Shown here one piece after another: positions 35,792 through 45,300 of a DNA stretch of 64,000 bases. This DNA is from Pelagicoccus sp. (GTDB taxonomy: Bacteria; Verrucomicrobiota; Verrucomicrobiia; Opitutales; Opitutaceae). The DNA is taken from the NCBI GenBank assembly GCA_028284635.1, contig JANQRJ010000102.1, positions 1 through 64,000 of the forward strand, in the 5' to 3' direction. Every line of letters begins with the position of its first letter. Position 1 is the first letter of the stretch. Below the pieces are notes generated by a model that was not told the origin of the DNA, did not search any database, and was given only the letters and a program-made list of their open reading frames with translations. A program made the translations under genes and the position numbers.

Positions 35792-35874
35792 TAACCGCTA
35801 ATGGACGCGAATACACACGAATCAAAACTTCAAATGAGAAATCATTCGTGTTTATTCGCGTCCATTAGCGGTTA
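35792..35874. repeat. Palindrome, AACCGCTAATGGACGCGAAT family
   Basis: Arms TAACCGCTAATGGACGCGAA and TTCGCGTCCATTAGCGGTTA pair perfectly, followed inward by further pairing (CACGAAT/ATTCGTG). A diverged relative is at 46302-46382. Confidence 0.85.
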
Positions 35875-35996
35875 CTCTTACTCTTGTTTTTAAACCTTAG
35901 GGTTCACTTTTAGTTGGGTTGCAAAATTCTCATTTCAAAGCCTTAAGAAATTAGACGCCAGTGACTTGAGAAAATACGGATTCGGATTTTTTGATC

Positions 35997-36368
35997 CTAA
36001 TCTTTGTACTGGATGAAACGGAGCTGATTGCCATCAGGGTCATTTAAATACATCTCTCTATTACCCCAGGTTTGATCAAATGGCTCCAATTCGATTTCAA
36101 TTTTGTTACCTCGGAATTTGGTATGCAGCGCATCAACATCTGATACCACAAATGCGGTAACGGTTCCTGTGGCTCCATCACCTGGGAAAGACGATAAATG
36201 CACCCATATTCCGTCCAGCTGAAGCCCAGCATAGGTGACTCGTTCGATTCCTTCGCCTTGACAATAATCCCACTCCTTAATGAATCCCAATCCTTCACAG
36301 TAATATCGGAGTGAAGCTTCAATGTTAGTGGATCGAATAACTGGTATGACTGCTTTTAGGTTTTTCAT
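35997..36368 (-). CDS. VOC (glyoxalase/bleomycin-resistance) family protein 1
   Basis: This 123-residue VOC-fold protein has paired beta-alpha-beta3 halves (KAVIPVIRSTNIEASLRYYCEGLGF; VTAFVVSDVDALHTKF). It ends with the family pattern EMYLNDPDGNQLRFIQY, in which the glutamate near the C-terminus is a usual metal ligand. VOC proteins include dioxygenases, isomerases and antibiotic-binding proteins; no specific role can be assigned. It is last of three minus-strand genes with short, hairpin-containing spacers. Confidence 0.85.
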   Translation of the reverse strand: MKNLKAVIPVIRSTNIEASLRYYCEGLGFIKEWDYCQGEGIERVTYAGLQLDGIWVHLSSFPGDGATGTVTAFVVSDVDALHTKFRGNKIEIELEPFDQTWGNREMYLNDPDGNQLRFIQYKD

Positions 36369-36436
36369 GATTTCAATCCGAACTCCGAGCCCAGGCGCCG
36401 GACACTTGGCTCGCTACCTGAAGCATTTTGTTGGCA
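36369..36436 (-). other. Cassette-type spacer (possible attC-like site)
   Basis: Read on the minus strand, this spacer begins GCCAACAAAATGCTTCAGG right after the upstream stop and continues to GGCTCGGAGTTCGG. The inverted pair GCGAGCC / GGCTCGG lies inside. Outer GCCAAC and GTTCGG are partly complementary. The arrangement recalls integron attC recombination sites, but the core GTT box deviates from the consensus. Confidence 0.3.
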
Positions 36437-37384
36437 CTAGTTCGCCTCTAGTTCTGCCAACCGCTTGTTCAGCAATTCGTTTTCCTTCTTAAGGTCAATC
36501 ATATAGAGGGTCAGTTCTTCAATCTTTTGCATCATGATTTTTTGAGCTTCGCCGACGGAAAGGCCTTCGGACTCGACAACTTCTGCCGAGGGTACGTTAG
36601 GCAAGTGACCATGCTCTTCGATATGGCTTTCGACTTCGTCAAGGGATCTCAGCTCGTAAGAATCTTCGAAAACAAAGTCAGACCAACCGGTCTCAACGAT
36701 AACTTCTTTTGCTCGAATAGTTCCATTGACGTCTAGCTCATGGTCTGGTGATGTGGTTCGTATTCCAACATTGCCAGCTCCGGGATTAATGAGCACGTCT
36801 TGCTTCCCCCATTCGTCGCCACCACCAACGATGATCTTGTCTTGTTGATTGTTTCTGATATAAAACTGCCCAGCATACCATTCGATATAATTGTAGGTTG
36901 CATCATAGCTAGTTCCGGAAGGATTATACGCACCACCAAATGAAATCTTTGATTTTGAGTTTCCTTGATGGTTGTATATATTTCCGTTGAGCAACCTTAG
37001 TTCCGCTGTTGAGTCGGTGTAGGACCCAGACTTTCCCGACGTAAAGGGGGAGATCCTTATTGCAGTGTCAACATGCAGTCTGCTTCCTGGTTCTGCTGTT
37101 CCAATGCCTACATTCCCATTTTGAGAGATTCTCAACCTTTCCACGTCGTTAGAGTAAAATCTAACAGCTAAACTCGGAGCAGCGCTGTACATGTCTCCGA
37201 TTGATATTACGTTTTGCACTATATCAGCTTTTACAGCTCCTAGCGGGGTTCCGTTATTATGAAAATAGACGCCGGGATAAGTTGGGCTGTCTATCGTCAA
37301 CGCTCCGTTGATAGTTTCGTCCGCGCTTATCACAGTAGTGAAAATCGCAATAGCTGAAGTTAGAGTTAGGATATTTTTGTTCAT
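36437..37384 (-). CDS. Exported fibre-like protein with coiled-coil tail
   Basis: This 315-residue protein has a signal peptide (1-20, NILTLTSAIAIFTTVISA). Beta-repeat motifs typical of tail-fibre or trimeric proteins follow: LRISQNGNVGIGTAEPGSRLHV and AGNVGIRTTSPDHELDVNGTI. A conserved RSLDEVESHIEEHGHLPNVPSAEVV block precedes a C-terminal coiled coil (MMQKIEELTLYMIDLKKENELLNKRLAELE). Similar modules occur in many exported proteins of Bacteroidota and Verrucomicrobiota and in phage fibres with or without a peptidase S74 chaperone. The function is unknown, probably a surface or secreted trimer. Confidence 0.75.
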   Translation of the reverse strand: MNKNILTLTSAIAIFTTVISADETINGALTIDSPTYPGVYFHNNGTPLGAVKADIVQNVISIGDMYSAAPSLAVRFYSNDVERLRISQNGNVGIGTAEPGSRLHVDTAIRISPFTSGKSGSYTDSTAELRLLNGNIYNHQGNSKSKISFGGAYNPSGTSYDATYNYIEWYAGQFYIRNNQQDKIIVGGGDEWGKQDVLINPGAGNVGIRTTSPDHELDVNGTIRAKEVIVETGWSDFVFEDSYELRSLDEVESHIEEHGHLPNVPSAEVVESEGLSVGEAQKIMMQKIEELTLYMIDLKKENELLNKRLAELEAN

Positions 37385-37441
37385 AAATTCATTCAGCGAG
37401 CAGGCCCGCGAGCACTTGCACGGGCTGTCTGCATCGCGTGG
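37385..37441 (-). other. Cassette-type spacer with imperfect hairpin
   Basis: On the minus strand GCGATGCAG and AGCCCG pair with CGGGC and CTGCTCGC across a GTGCAAGTGCT loop. This leaves unpaired bases on one side, as in attC hairpins. There is no clear terminal AAC/GTT pair. Confidence 0.25.
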
Positions 37442-37819
37442 TCAACGATTGCTTTCTTTTCTTTCTACTGGGCACCCAAAACACAGCAAATTACCATCTG
37501 GATCCTTAATCTGAAAATCCCTCATGTCGTAGGGCCACGTCTCTAACTTTGAGGTAATCGTCACGTCCTTCTGCCTAAGGCTTTCGTAGAAAGAATCCAC
37601 TTCATCGCAAAATACATAAATCGAACCCATTCCCTTTCGCGGCATGTTTTCTTCTCCAGAATTCAAATGGAGTATGACGTTTCCAGTCCTTACACCCGCA
37701 TAATAGGGTAGGTCGCCGTAAACGAACTCCTTCTTGAAGCCGAGAATTTCAGAGTAAAATTCAATCGATTCTTGCAGGTTCGCAACCTGAAAGACCGCAG
37801 AGGCTGAATTCGCTTTCAT
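37442..37819 (-). CDS. VOC (glyoxalase/bleomycin-resistance) family protein 2
   Basis: This 125-residue VOC-fold protein uses ATG 37819; a TTG 18 bp upstream is also in frame. It shows FQVANLQESIEFYSEILGFKKEF at the N-terminus. Metal-ligand-like positions appear in VILHLNSG and in the C-terminal RDFQIKDPDGNLLCFGCPV. It is unrelated in detail to the VOC protein two genes downstream, so this is not a simple duplication. It is first of the minus-strand trio. Function is not predictable beyond the fold. Confidence 0.83.
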   Translation of the reverse strand: MKANSASAVFQVANLQESIEFYSEILGFKKEFVYGDLPYYAGVRTGNVILHLNSGEENMPRKGMGSIYVFCDEVDSFYESLRQKDVTITSKLETWPYDMRDFQIKDPDGNLLCFGCPVERKESNR

Positions 37820-37945
37820 TTCATTTTCGGTTGGCAAGCTAGTGAGTCACGGAGCGAAAATTCGTTACCTCAATCACTAGTCAGAGACGATTTTAAGCAT
37901 TCAAACAACTCGACAAATCAAAATTGTTCTAAGATAGTATCGAAA

Positions 37946-38584
37946 ATGGACGAAAATCATCCCAAAGCACCCATATGGCGACAGAACCTAAAACTCGCGA
38001 AAGAAACACTTGAAAAACTCGAAGTAGACGGTCAAGGGAAAAAGCATCATATCGAAGGTTTAAAACGTGCAAAAACCGACACCCAAAGGTTAAGAATCCT
38101 GTACTATTTTGAGATTTATCCGTCAGAAGAAACCATACCTTTTCTCGAAGAATTCGCGTACTCCAAGCATATGATGCTTAGTGAAACATCAATTGTCTTG
38201 TATCTGGAAACCCTAAAGGAAAACTGCCTTCACTCAATCAGAGCCTGGATTAAAGATTCAAAAATGAAAAACCGAAAGAATCTTTTGATTGCAGGTCTAA
38301 TAAGATTCGGAAACGCTGAAGATGTTGAAACTCTTATCGAAATCGCAAAGGCCCATATTAAGAACCGAAGACGAGTAATCTATGATACAGGTCGCGGAAC
38401 AACATTGACTCGAATTGTTGAATTTCTGGAGAAGAATCGAACAGAAGAAAATTCAGATTCAATTCAAAGATTATACGACTGGATTTTGCATAAGAAATGG
38501 AATGATATTCCAGATCATGATAATTGTGGCGAAAAAACCATCCTCAAATCGATCGCACCATACATCAAGCTCCACGCAATATAA
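37946..38584 (+). CDS. Hypothetical helical (HEAT-like) protein
   Basis: This 212-residue soluble protein is rich in Lys, Glu and Ile with no signal peptide. Segments such as TQRLRILYYFEIYPSEETIPFLEEFA, NRKNLLIAGLIRFGNAEDVETLIEIA and the final helices suggest an alpha-solenoid of about four HEAT-like pairs. It is convergent with the large exported protein gene (38641-42372), with 56 bp between the stops. That position beside a nuclease-like C-terminus, and the fold, would suit an immunity protein, but immunity genes normally follow the toxin in the same direction. No family is recognised with confidence. Confidence 0.6.
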   Translation: MDENHPKAPIWRQNLKLAKETLEKLEVDGQGKKHHIEGLKRAKTDTQRLRILYYFEIYPSEETIPFLEEFAYSKHMMLSETSIVLYLETLKENCLHSIRAWIKDSKMKNRKNLLIAGLIRFGNAEDVETLIEIAKAHIKNRRRVIYDTGRGTTLTRIVEFLEKNRTEENSDSIQRLYDWILHKKWNDIPDHDNCGEKTILKSIAPYIKLHAI

Positions 38585-38640
38585 AACACTAGGTCGAACT
38601 TAAAACCTCACAAACGACAGCATACTAGACCCGAATAGCA

Positions 38641-41600
38641 TCAAGCCATGAAGCAATTCGGCAGTTTGCCAAAAACATCGGGAGATCCAAATACTTGCAC
38701 AAAAGGGATTCCCTCGATAATTTCGATACCCAGATCTTCAAGATAATTTTTCACTCTAGTGGGCAAGTCGGATCTGCTGGGGATAACAAATTTTATTTTA
38801 TCGTAGTTTTCCACTTCTCCAAAAGTCAAATTAACCCAACGGATGATTCTATCCAAATTCTGAGCTGCGGAATTTGACCTTTTTACTTGATAGAATACAT
38901 CATCCACAACGACGTCGAAATCAGTCAACGTCCTGCTAGTGGTGACATCTTTTAAAACCTGACTGAGAGCAAAACTACTTGCATCGGGATTTCTGTTGAG
39001 AAGCTCCAAGAATACCTGCAATTCGTACAACCTGCCAAACTTCCCGCTATTATCCGCAGCCAATGATCTAATGAAGCTATCGTATACCTCAACTTTCACA
39101 TCAGTATCCATTTTTCTCGCAGCAACAGCCAACCCGTCAATTATATCGAGTCCAGAATAGGACGTAGACACGCTGAAGGTCTTGCTGCCTGGGCCGAAGG
39201 TGTTCAGCGTTTTGGTAACAACATCAGGCGATATTCCTGCTTCAAAAATGGCTTGAAGACTTTTCACGTGCTTAGCCGCATCGGGAGAGCTTTTAATTGA
39301 CGCATACAGCAATCCCGAAGCACTCGCCGGATCGGCCTTTGCCAGTTGGTCAAAGAAATTCGCATTCAGCCGCGCACCGGTTGCGCTGATATCGACACCC
39401 GCTTCAATCAGCTCGTCGTATGCTCTCGCGTAACTCTCTCCAACTTCATTTACTGCCTCGATCACCGATTTAAGCGCGGCTTCAGACGTGAATATCTCAT
39501 TTGAGATCTCGGCAAACCTGGGCCGCAAGAGAAGCTCCCTAGCATAGAAACCAAGCTTCGCTAAATCAGTAGCATTTTCCACGGCTCGACCGACAAGGCC
39601 AGCCAGAATGTCCGTGAATGCGCTTTTCCCAAATCTAGCCCGGAGCGCTTTAACGAGACTGATCGGCGCATCAGCGACTTCTCCTGCTACTACGGCAAGT
39701 TCGGTTCCTAAGCCAAGAGTTGCGAAGAATACTTCCGTACCGTCTGGTTCGCCGCTTGAAAGTGGCGTTGAGCGCCACGTGTTCTTAATCAAGGAGCCAA
39801 CGTCTCCAACAATCAGCATGCCCCCAACAACGCTGGCGCCAATTCCAGATGGAGTATCTGGGTCGGCACCAAAGAATGCCCCAAAACTATCCCAGGCAAT
39901 TGCCCAACCACTGTAAGTTGTGATTGTTACAAAGTCCTCGAGACGACCGGTTCCGGGAGGCAAGGCGAAGGGGTCTTCGCCGGGAGCTGGCTCCAAATCG
40001 CGCGGCCATACCGGCGGGACGTATCCTATGGTCCATTCCTCAACGCGGTATGAACACCGATCTATGAATGACTCCGTAGCGATATCCCTTTCGAAAGTTC
40101 CTAGACTGGATATCACGAAATCCACACTTCCTTCAGAGTTGGTCTCCAAGACTAAGATAGGGAGGTCCGAAACAGGATCCATTTCTATTTCGATGATATC
40201 ATCCGCCTCGAGCTTGAGAAGCTCGTAGTCCTCAGCGTATCTCAGATAAACTCTGTATCGCGTAAGCGGCTCTCCAATAATATCTACCGGTGTCTGAGTA
40301 TATGCATACCCTGAGGTCGTTTCGACGACAGGATTGCCGTCTTCATCAATTCGATTCCAATCCTGCTCGTGAATTCCGTCGCCCACCCTGTCGCCAACTA
40401 TCGCCGGCACTCTGGGAACTGTGTAGAACGCGGTCGAAGAGAAGAACTCAACCTCAGTTGAAATGACTTTCGATTCAGCGATCGTCGCGCTCACAACGCA
40501 TCTTCCTAGATGACTGGCATCCTCGGAGGAGACCACTATCGAGGTTAAGCCACCTTCGACCGTCCCGACGGTCTGCTGGGGGGATCCTAGCCCGGGAATA
40601 CTGACGTTCCAAACGACCTTAGTGCCGTCGCTCGCGTTCGTCGAGAGTATCACCGGCGTTGTTTCCGCCATGGACGCGTCGAGCCTGTCCCGCGAAACAA
40701 GAAGCTCCGCATCAAAGTCGTCGGCAGATAGAAAGCCCTGTATCGTCAATGGACCGCTCCTAAAGCTGTACTCTACGTCTTCCTTCCTACCGGCAGTCAG
40801 GTCGACGGACGCCTCGCCATCCACAATTTCAGCTACGATAGTTCCGGCAAAACCTCCCGTACCGCTACTGGCAAAAACATCGAGAAAGGTTCCATCTTCC
40901 ACATTGTTGCCGAATTCGTCACGCACGGTCACGGTTACGTTCGCAGCGCTTAACCCATCTCTAACAATGGGCTCTCCTGGTTCGCTCACGACTATCGAAG
41001 CCGGAACTCCTGGAAGAACAACGCAATCATTGGACCGTCCCTTCAAACGCGCCTCGCCTCCACGCACCAGTATCGAAGCTTCTACGGAATAAATATCTCC
41101 TGGCGAAGAGTCCGACAGCGAAGTGTCTATCTGACCCACAGCGCTAGAAGTAATCGGGTTCCAGTCCACAATCACGCTCCCGATCTCCGAAGGCGGCGAG
41201 GACGGTGTTTCTCGAAAGACGTGAAATTTCACTTGAGCATCGCTGGGGATGACGCCGTCAGCGGCAGAAAGAACGGCCGTAGGTCTTTGTCCGGCATATG
41301 AACGAGTGTCCAAGTCTAAACTTGCTGGAATCACCGCAAACCACGTTTTCAAGTTAGGCGTCTCAGGATCTAGGGAATAATTGCCCGGAATAATTCCACT
41401 ATTGCTCATGGGGCCGAATTTGATGTCAAAAGCATCCTCTCCCACAATTTCTCTGAAATCGTATCGTGTCCACCTATCGTGCTCCAACGTTGAGCTGCGA
41501 TAGAACAAGTCCAAAACGCCTCCAGTCCAGATTCTGCCATCAACAGAGTCAGTCACGTAATGGGTCGTTCCTATCGCATCTGCTGCATCAGCACCATAAA

Positions 41601-42372
41601 TCGACACATAATATGTCCCATCCAAGCGTTGTCCTGTCATATTCCTGCCTCGCGTCAGGAAAGTAGGAATAGAGCTGGAGTCTGGAAAATCAGCGGTATG
41701 CTCAAAGGAGGCATCTGCTTCCCGGGGAAAGTCCTCGGAGATTCTCATGGACCCGACATAGTCATCAACATCGTTTAGGTATCGCGGCTCAAATCCACTT
41801 TCGAAATCCGTGATAGGTACCTCCCGAAAGAAATCAAAAACCGAAACACGGCTGAATATTCGTTCCACGCCACCGCCAGGCCTGGCGAAATCTATCCCGG
41901 ATACCAGCGTGTCTATTCCGGAAGAAAAACTCGAAAATCCAGTGGATCTCATCTGGCTGAATCGGGAATTCATATGAATGATATTCGATTCCAGAATCAA
42001 AGGACTGCTGGACTTATTTGTCCAAACTGGCCCTGCTTCAATGTAAACATAGCCATTTGACAAAATTCGAATAGTTCCAGGAACTCCGCTTCCCGACAGC
42101 TCTTCAAGATTGCCATATTGATAGCGATGCCACTTCCCGTCTTTCCGCCCCACGATCCAGCCGTTGTTCGCAGCCTGACTGGGATTGAATCCTGAAGGAA
42201 GTTCTATGGCAATAAAGGGCTTGGATTCAACGCCAACAGGATCGCCAGTTGACGTGATGCTTTCAGGCGTGCCAAGAAAAGGCGATATCGTCAAATCGAC
42301 CAATTCATCTTGTCCGAAGGAAGCGACACTACAGAAACCAAGTGCCAATAAAGATCTAAATATTATTTTCAT
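38641..42372 (-). CDS. Large exported protein with nuclease-like C-terminal domain
   Basis: This 1243-residue protein has a signal peptide (1-20, FRSLLALGFCSVASFGQ). The N-terminal 400 residues are beta-rich. Ig-like (invasin/Big-type) repeats follow at about 450-640 (VSEPGEPIVRDGLSAANVTV, VRDEFGNNVEDGTFLDVF). A mid region has helical and membrane-interacting-like segments (SGIGASVVGGMLIVGDVGSL). The last 130 residues fit a PD-(D/E)XK nuclease pattern: E1117 (GRLYELQVFLEL), D1153 (FDVVVDD) and Q1162-V-K1164. This layout resembles a secreted polymorphic toxin, but no secretion-system cue is present. The gene follows the FN3-repeat gene by 10 bp and is cotranscribed with it. Confidence 0.75.
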   Translation of the reverse strand: MKIIFRSLLALGFCSVASFGQDELVDLTISPFLGTPESITSTGDPVGVESKPFIAIELPSGFNPSQAANNGWIVGRKDGKWHRYQYGNLEELSGSGVPGTIRILSNGYVYIEAGPVWTNKSSSPLILESNIIHMNSRFSQMRSTGFSSFSSGIDTLVSGIDFARPGGGVERIFSRVSVFDFFREVPITDFESGFEPRYLNDVDDYVGSMRISEDFPREADASFEHTADFPDSSSIPTFLTRGRNMTGQRLDGTYYVSIYGADAADAIGTTHYVTDSVDGRIWTGGVLDLFYRSSTLEHDRWTRYDFREIVGEDAFDIKFGPMSNSGIIPGNYSLDPETPNLKTWFAVIPASLDLDTRSYAGQRPTAVLSAADGVIPSDAQVKFHVFRETPSSPPSEIGSVIVDWNPITSSAVGQIDTSLSDSSPGDIYSVEASILVRGGEARLKGRSNDCVVLPGVPASIVVSEPGEPIVRDGLSAANVTVTVRDEFGNNVEDGTFLDVFASSGTGGFAGTIVAEIVDGEASVDLTAGRKEDVEYSFRSGPLTIQGFLSADDFDAELLVSRDRLDASMAETTPVILSTNASDGTKVVWNVSIPGLGSPQQTVGTVEGGLTSIVVSSEDASHLGRCVVSATIAESKVISTEVEFFSSTAFYTVPRVPAIVGDRVGDGIHEQDWNRIDEDGNPVVETTSGYAYTQTPVDIIGEPLTRYRVYLRYAEDYELLKLEADDIIEIEMDPVSDLPILVLETNSEGSVDFVISSLGTFERDIATESFIDRCSYRVEEWTIGYVPPVWPRDLEPAPGEDPFALPPGTGRLEDFVTITTYSGWAIAWDSFGAFFGADPDTPSGIGASVVGGMLIVGDVGSLIKNTWRSTPLSSGEPDGTEVFFATLGLGTELAVVAGEVADAPISLVKALRARFGKSAFTDILAGLVGRAVENATDLAKLGFYARELLLRPRFAEISNEIFTSEAALKSVIEAVNEVGESYARAYDELIEAGVDISATGARLNANFFDQLAKADPASASGLLYASIKSSPDAAKHVKSLQAIFEAGISPDVVTKTLNTFGPGSKTFSVSTSYSGLDIIDGLAVAARKMDTDVKVEVYDSFIRSLAADNSGKFGRLYELQVFLELLNRNPDASSFALSQVLKDVTTSRTLTDFDVVVDDVFYQVKRSNSAAQNLDRIIRWVNLTFGEVENYDKIKFVIPSRSDLPTRVKNYLEDLGIEIIEGIPFVQVFGSPDVFGKLPNCFMA

Positions 42373-42382
42373 GATCGGATTC

Positions 42383-45300
42383 CTATTCGCTTGCGGGAAT
42401 TGTTACGGAGGTTTGGCCAGGGCCAACAGTTATCGTCTCTTCCGTACCGTCCGACCGACTAAACCGGATGACAAAGCCGTCTTCATTATCTGAATTGTCC
42501 TGCCAAGAGACGGTAATGCTGCCATCATCGTTTGTTTGGTAAGTCACTCCCGAGACCGGTGCAGGGAGCCTTTCCGCCAGTGTCGTAATTTCAAACAGGC
42601 GTTCAACATCACCAACCTTGACTTCCACGACTGATCGATCACCGGCAACAGAGCCATGCGTCAAAAACACCGTTTCCTTCAGCAATCCCGCTGGGTTCGT
42701 TTCCACAATCACCTCTTCAAGAAGCGTATCGGGATCGTCTGCCAGCGATATCATGACATCGCCTGAAACGATTCTGATCGAAACAGCAAAGCCCTCTGCC
42801 CCTCTTCGCTCCAAATCGCTGCATCGCACCTTGAGAAGCTTCCGGCTTAGCGGCAATCCATCCAGGTCCGCCAGATTCATTATCGAGACGACGGGTGGTT
42901 CGGTTTCAAACCTATTTGCCAACGGGTCAGAGCCTTCAGCAATCTCCAACGCATCCGACAACCCGTCATTATCGGAATCCGAGTCAAAGATCAAGGTTCC
43001 TATTGCGGCCTCCTCTTGATCGACAATGCCGTCGAAATCCGAATCGGTCTGGGCATCCATCGAAAGGTCGCCATAGGTTTCAATCTCCCAAACATCAGCA
43101 AGTCCATCCCCATCGGAGTCGCCCGTCGTAGAAGGCAATCCAAGCCAAAACTCCTCGATGTTGGACAGACCATCCGAATCGCCATCACCGTTTCGGTCAT
43201 CAACCAAGGGATCCAATCCATTCTCGATTTCATACGCATCAGAGATGCCATCAAGATCCTCGTCTTCGAAAAGCGGATTTCTGTTTTCAATGCTAAGGTT
43301 GTCGGCGAATGCGGACACCGACGAATTTCCCTTGAGTATGATTTCGGTAGGCCTCTCTTGCGAACCGTTCACTGGAAGAGAGGGGAGCGCCAACACGCCA
43401 TCGACAAAGAGATCCAACACATTTCGAATAGGATCGTGCCTAACTGTAACCCGCAACCAATTCGGCGCGACGGCCCGCGGCAAACCAGAACCCTCGAGAT
43501 AGACAAAATTTGGCAAGACACGAAGCTTGTACTGATTCCAATCGATAGCGCCGTCTTGCTCCTTTACGCCCATCCGCAAGAATGCTTCGCCCTCCGAGTA
43601 CGTCAAAGAAGCGAGCAAGCCCGCCATCTCCAAGAAAGTTCCTTCGACTAGATCGTCACCCGCCGGCGGAATCACGCGAACATCGAGAAAATACGGCGTC
43701 TCGCCGTTGGGAAAGTACTTGAGAGAGGTTTTCTCACGTTCTGGATCATCTGCGACCATCAGACTGCGCAGGCCATCAGATGCCTTTTCATATGTAATGA
43801 AGGTCATCCCAAGCTCTGAATTCCACCCTTTCTGGCCATCTACAGAGCCCGCGACGAAGCCTTCGCTCTCTTCAAACGAATGCAACAAAGGGAGGTCCGT
43901 CTCAACGCCAATCAACACCTCGTCGGATATCGAAAATCCCAGCGAGTCATCAATCGCCATCGCCGCAATCGAACGATTTCCCGAGAAATACGGCTTGTAT
44001 GTCATAGAATAGGGAGCCTCGAACACTTCGCCGATAAGAATCCCTTCTTCGAAAAATCGAACTGACACAACTTCTCCATCCGAATCGGATGCCGATGCCG
44101 AAACAATGACGTCCTCACCCGTTGCGAAAAGATCTCCGGCAATTGGTGAGGTCAGTGATACATCCGGCTCGGAATTTCCGGAACTATCAGGCAAAACAGT
44201 GACACTTACGACAAACACCGTCGATCCACCTTCAGTGTCGGAAACACTAACGCGAAACATGTCGTTTCCAACAAACCCTTCGTCTGGAAAATATTCGAAC
44301 GATCCGTTCGCCTCAACGGATGCAAGCCCGTTACCAGGAATCGCAAAGACCGCAAACGACAAATCGCCACTATCCACATCTGTAGCTTCCAGTACACCAT
44401 CCAGAATCGCGTTTTCCGTCACCTCAAAGAACTGATCCGAAGCCTCAGGCGGATCATTGATTGCACTAATATTTAAAGTGATAGTCGCAGGATCAGAAGT
44501 GCCACTAGGACTAGATACAGTATACTGGAAGCTATCCTGACCGTGAAAGTTCGGATCGGGCAGGTAAATAAGATTAGGAGGCGATCCAAATAAAGCCCCA
44601 TTGATAGGCTGATTGATTACGTCGTACGCGAAATTTGAGCCTTGAGGTTGATGCTCTCTACCACGAAGAACTATCGAACTGGGCAGATCCTCAATGACAT
44701 CAATCATAGAAGAGTATCCAAACGGCTCACCCGGTAAGGCAGAAAATCGCACCGAACGAATGGGAATCCGCTTCTCTGCTCCAGATTCCCCAAAGCTATT
44801 TTTCGCAACGACATAGTACCGAACGTAAGCGTAGAACACTGATGCGAGTTCTAGATCGCTGTAGTTTTCAGAATCGCTCGCGAGCGTAGCAATAGGACTG
44901 TAATTGGCACTAATCGGAAGATCGCTTCTGTAGACAACATACTCACTTTCGCTAGAAGCGTTGTCGGTCCACTCTAGATGTACATGCCGATTTTCATCGA
45001 CCGAAGCGGAGAACGACGTCGGAGTTTCAGGAATACCAAAAACCGTCTCTACAGAAACTGGATCGGACCATTCACTCGTTCCATAAGCGTTGAAGCCTCG
45101 AATTCTGAAATAATGGGCGATTCCATTTTCCAGGTGGTCAAATATAATCCCGACAGAAGAGGTATCCGCGTGCCCAGAAGTTAGCCAAGGCCCTCCCACG
45201 TTTTTAGCCAACTGAACTTCAAGGCCTTCCCTACTAGGATCACTAACCTCATCCCATTCCAAACTAGCGTTATTCCGACCTGTCGCGGTAGCATTAGAAA

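Larger units (their letters stand above)
35372..35996. other. Repeat-rich gap opening the accessory block
   Basis: This 625-bp gap holds a heptad tract in the opposite sense right after the glycosyltransferase stop (35394-35425: GACTGAG, GGCTGAA, GGCCGAA, GGCCGCT). Two palindromes follow at 35516-35648 and 35792-35874. From here to about 46.5 kb the DNA is visibly richer in A+T. No gene is seen. Confidence 0.65.

Noticed and set aside
36369..37441. Confident integron array call
   Set aside because: Spacers resemble attC but lack clean core boxes and no integrase is present; kept only as a hypothesis.
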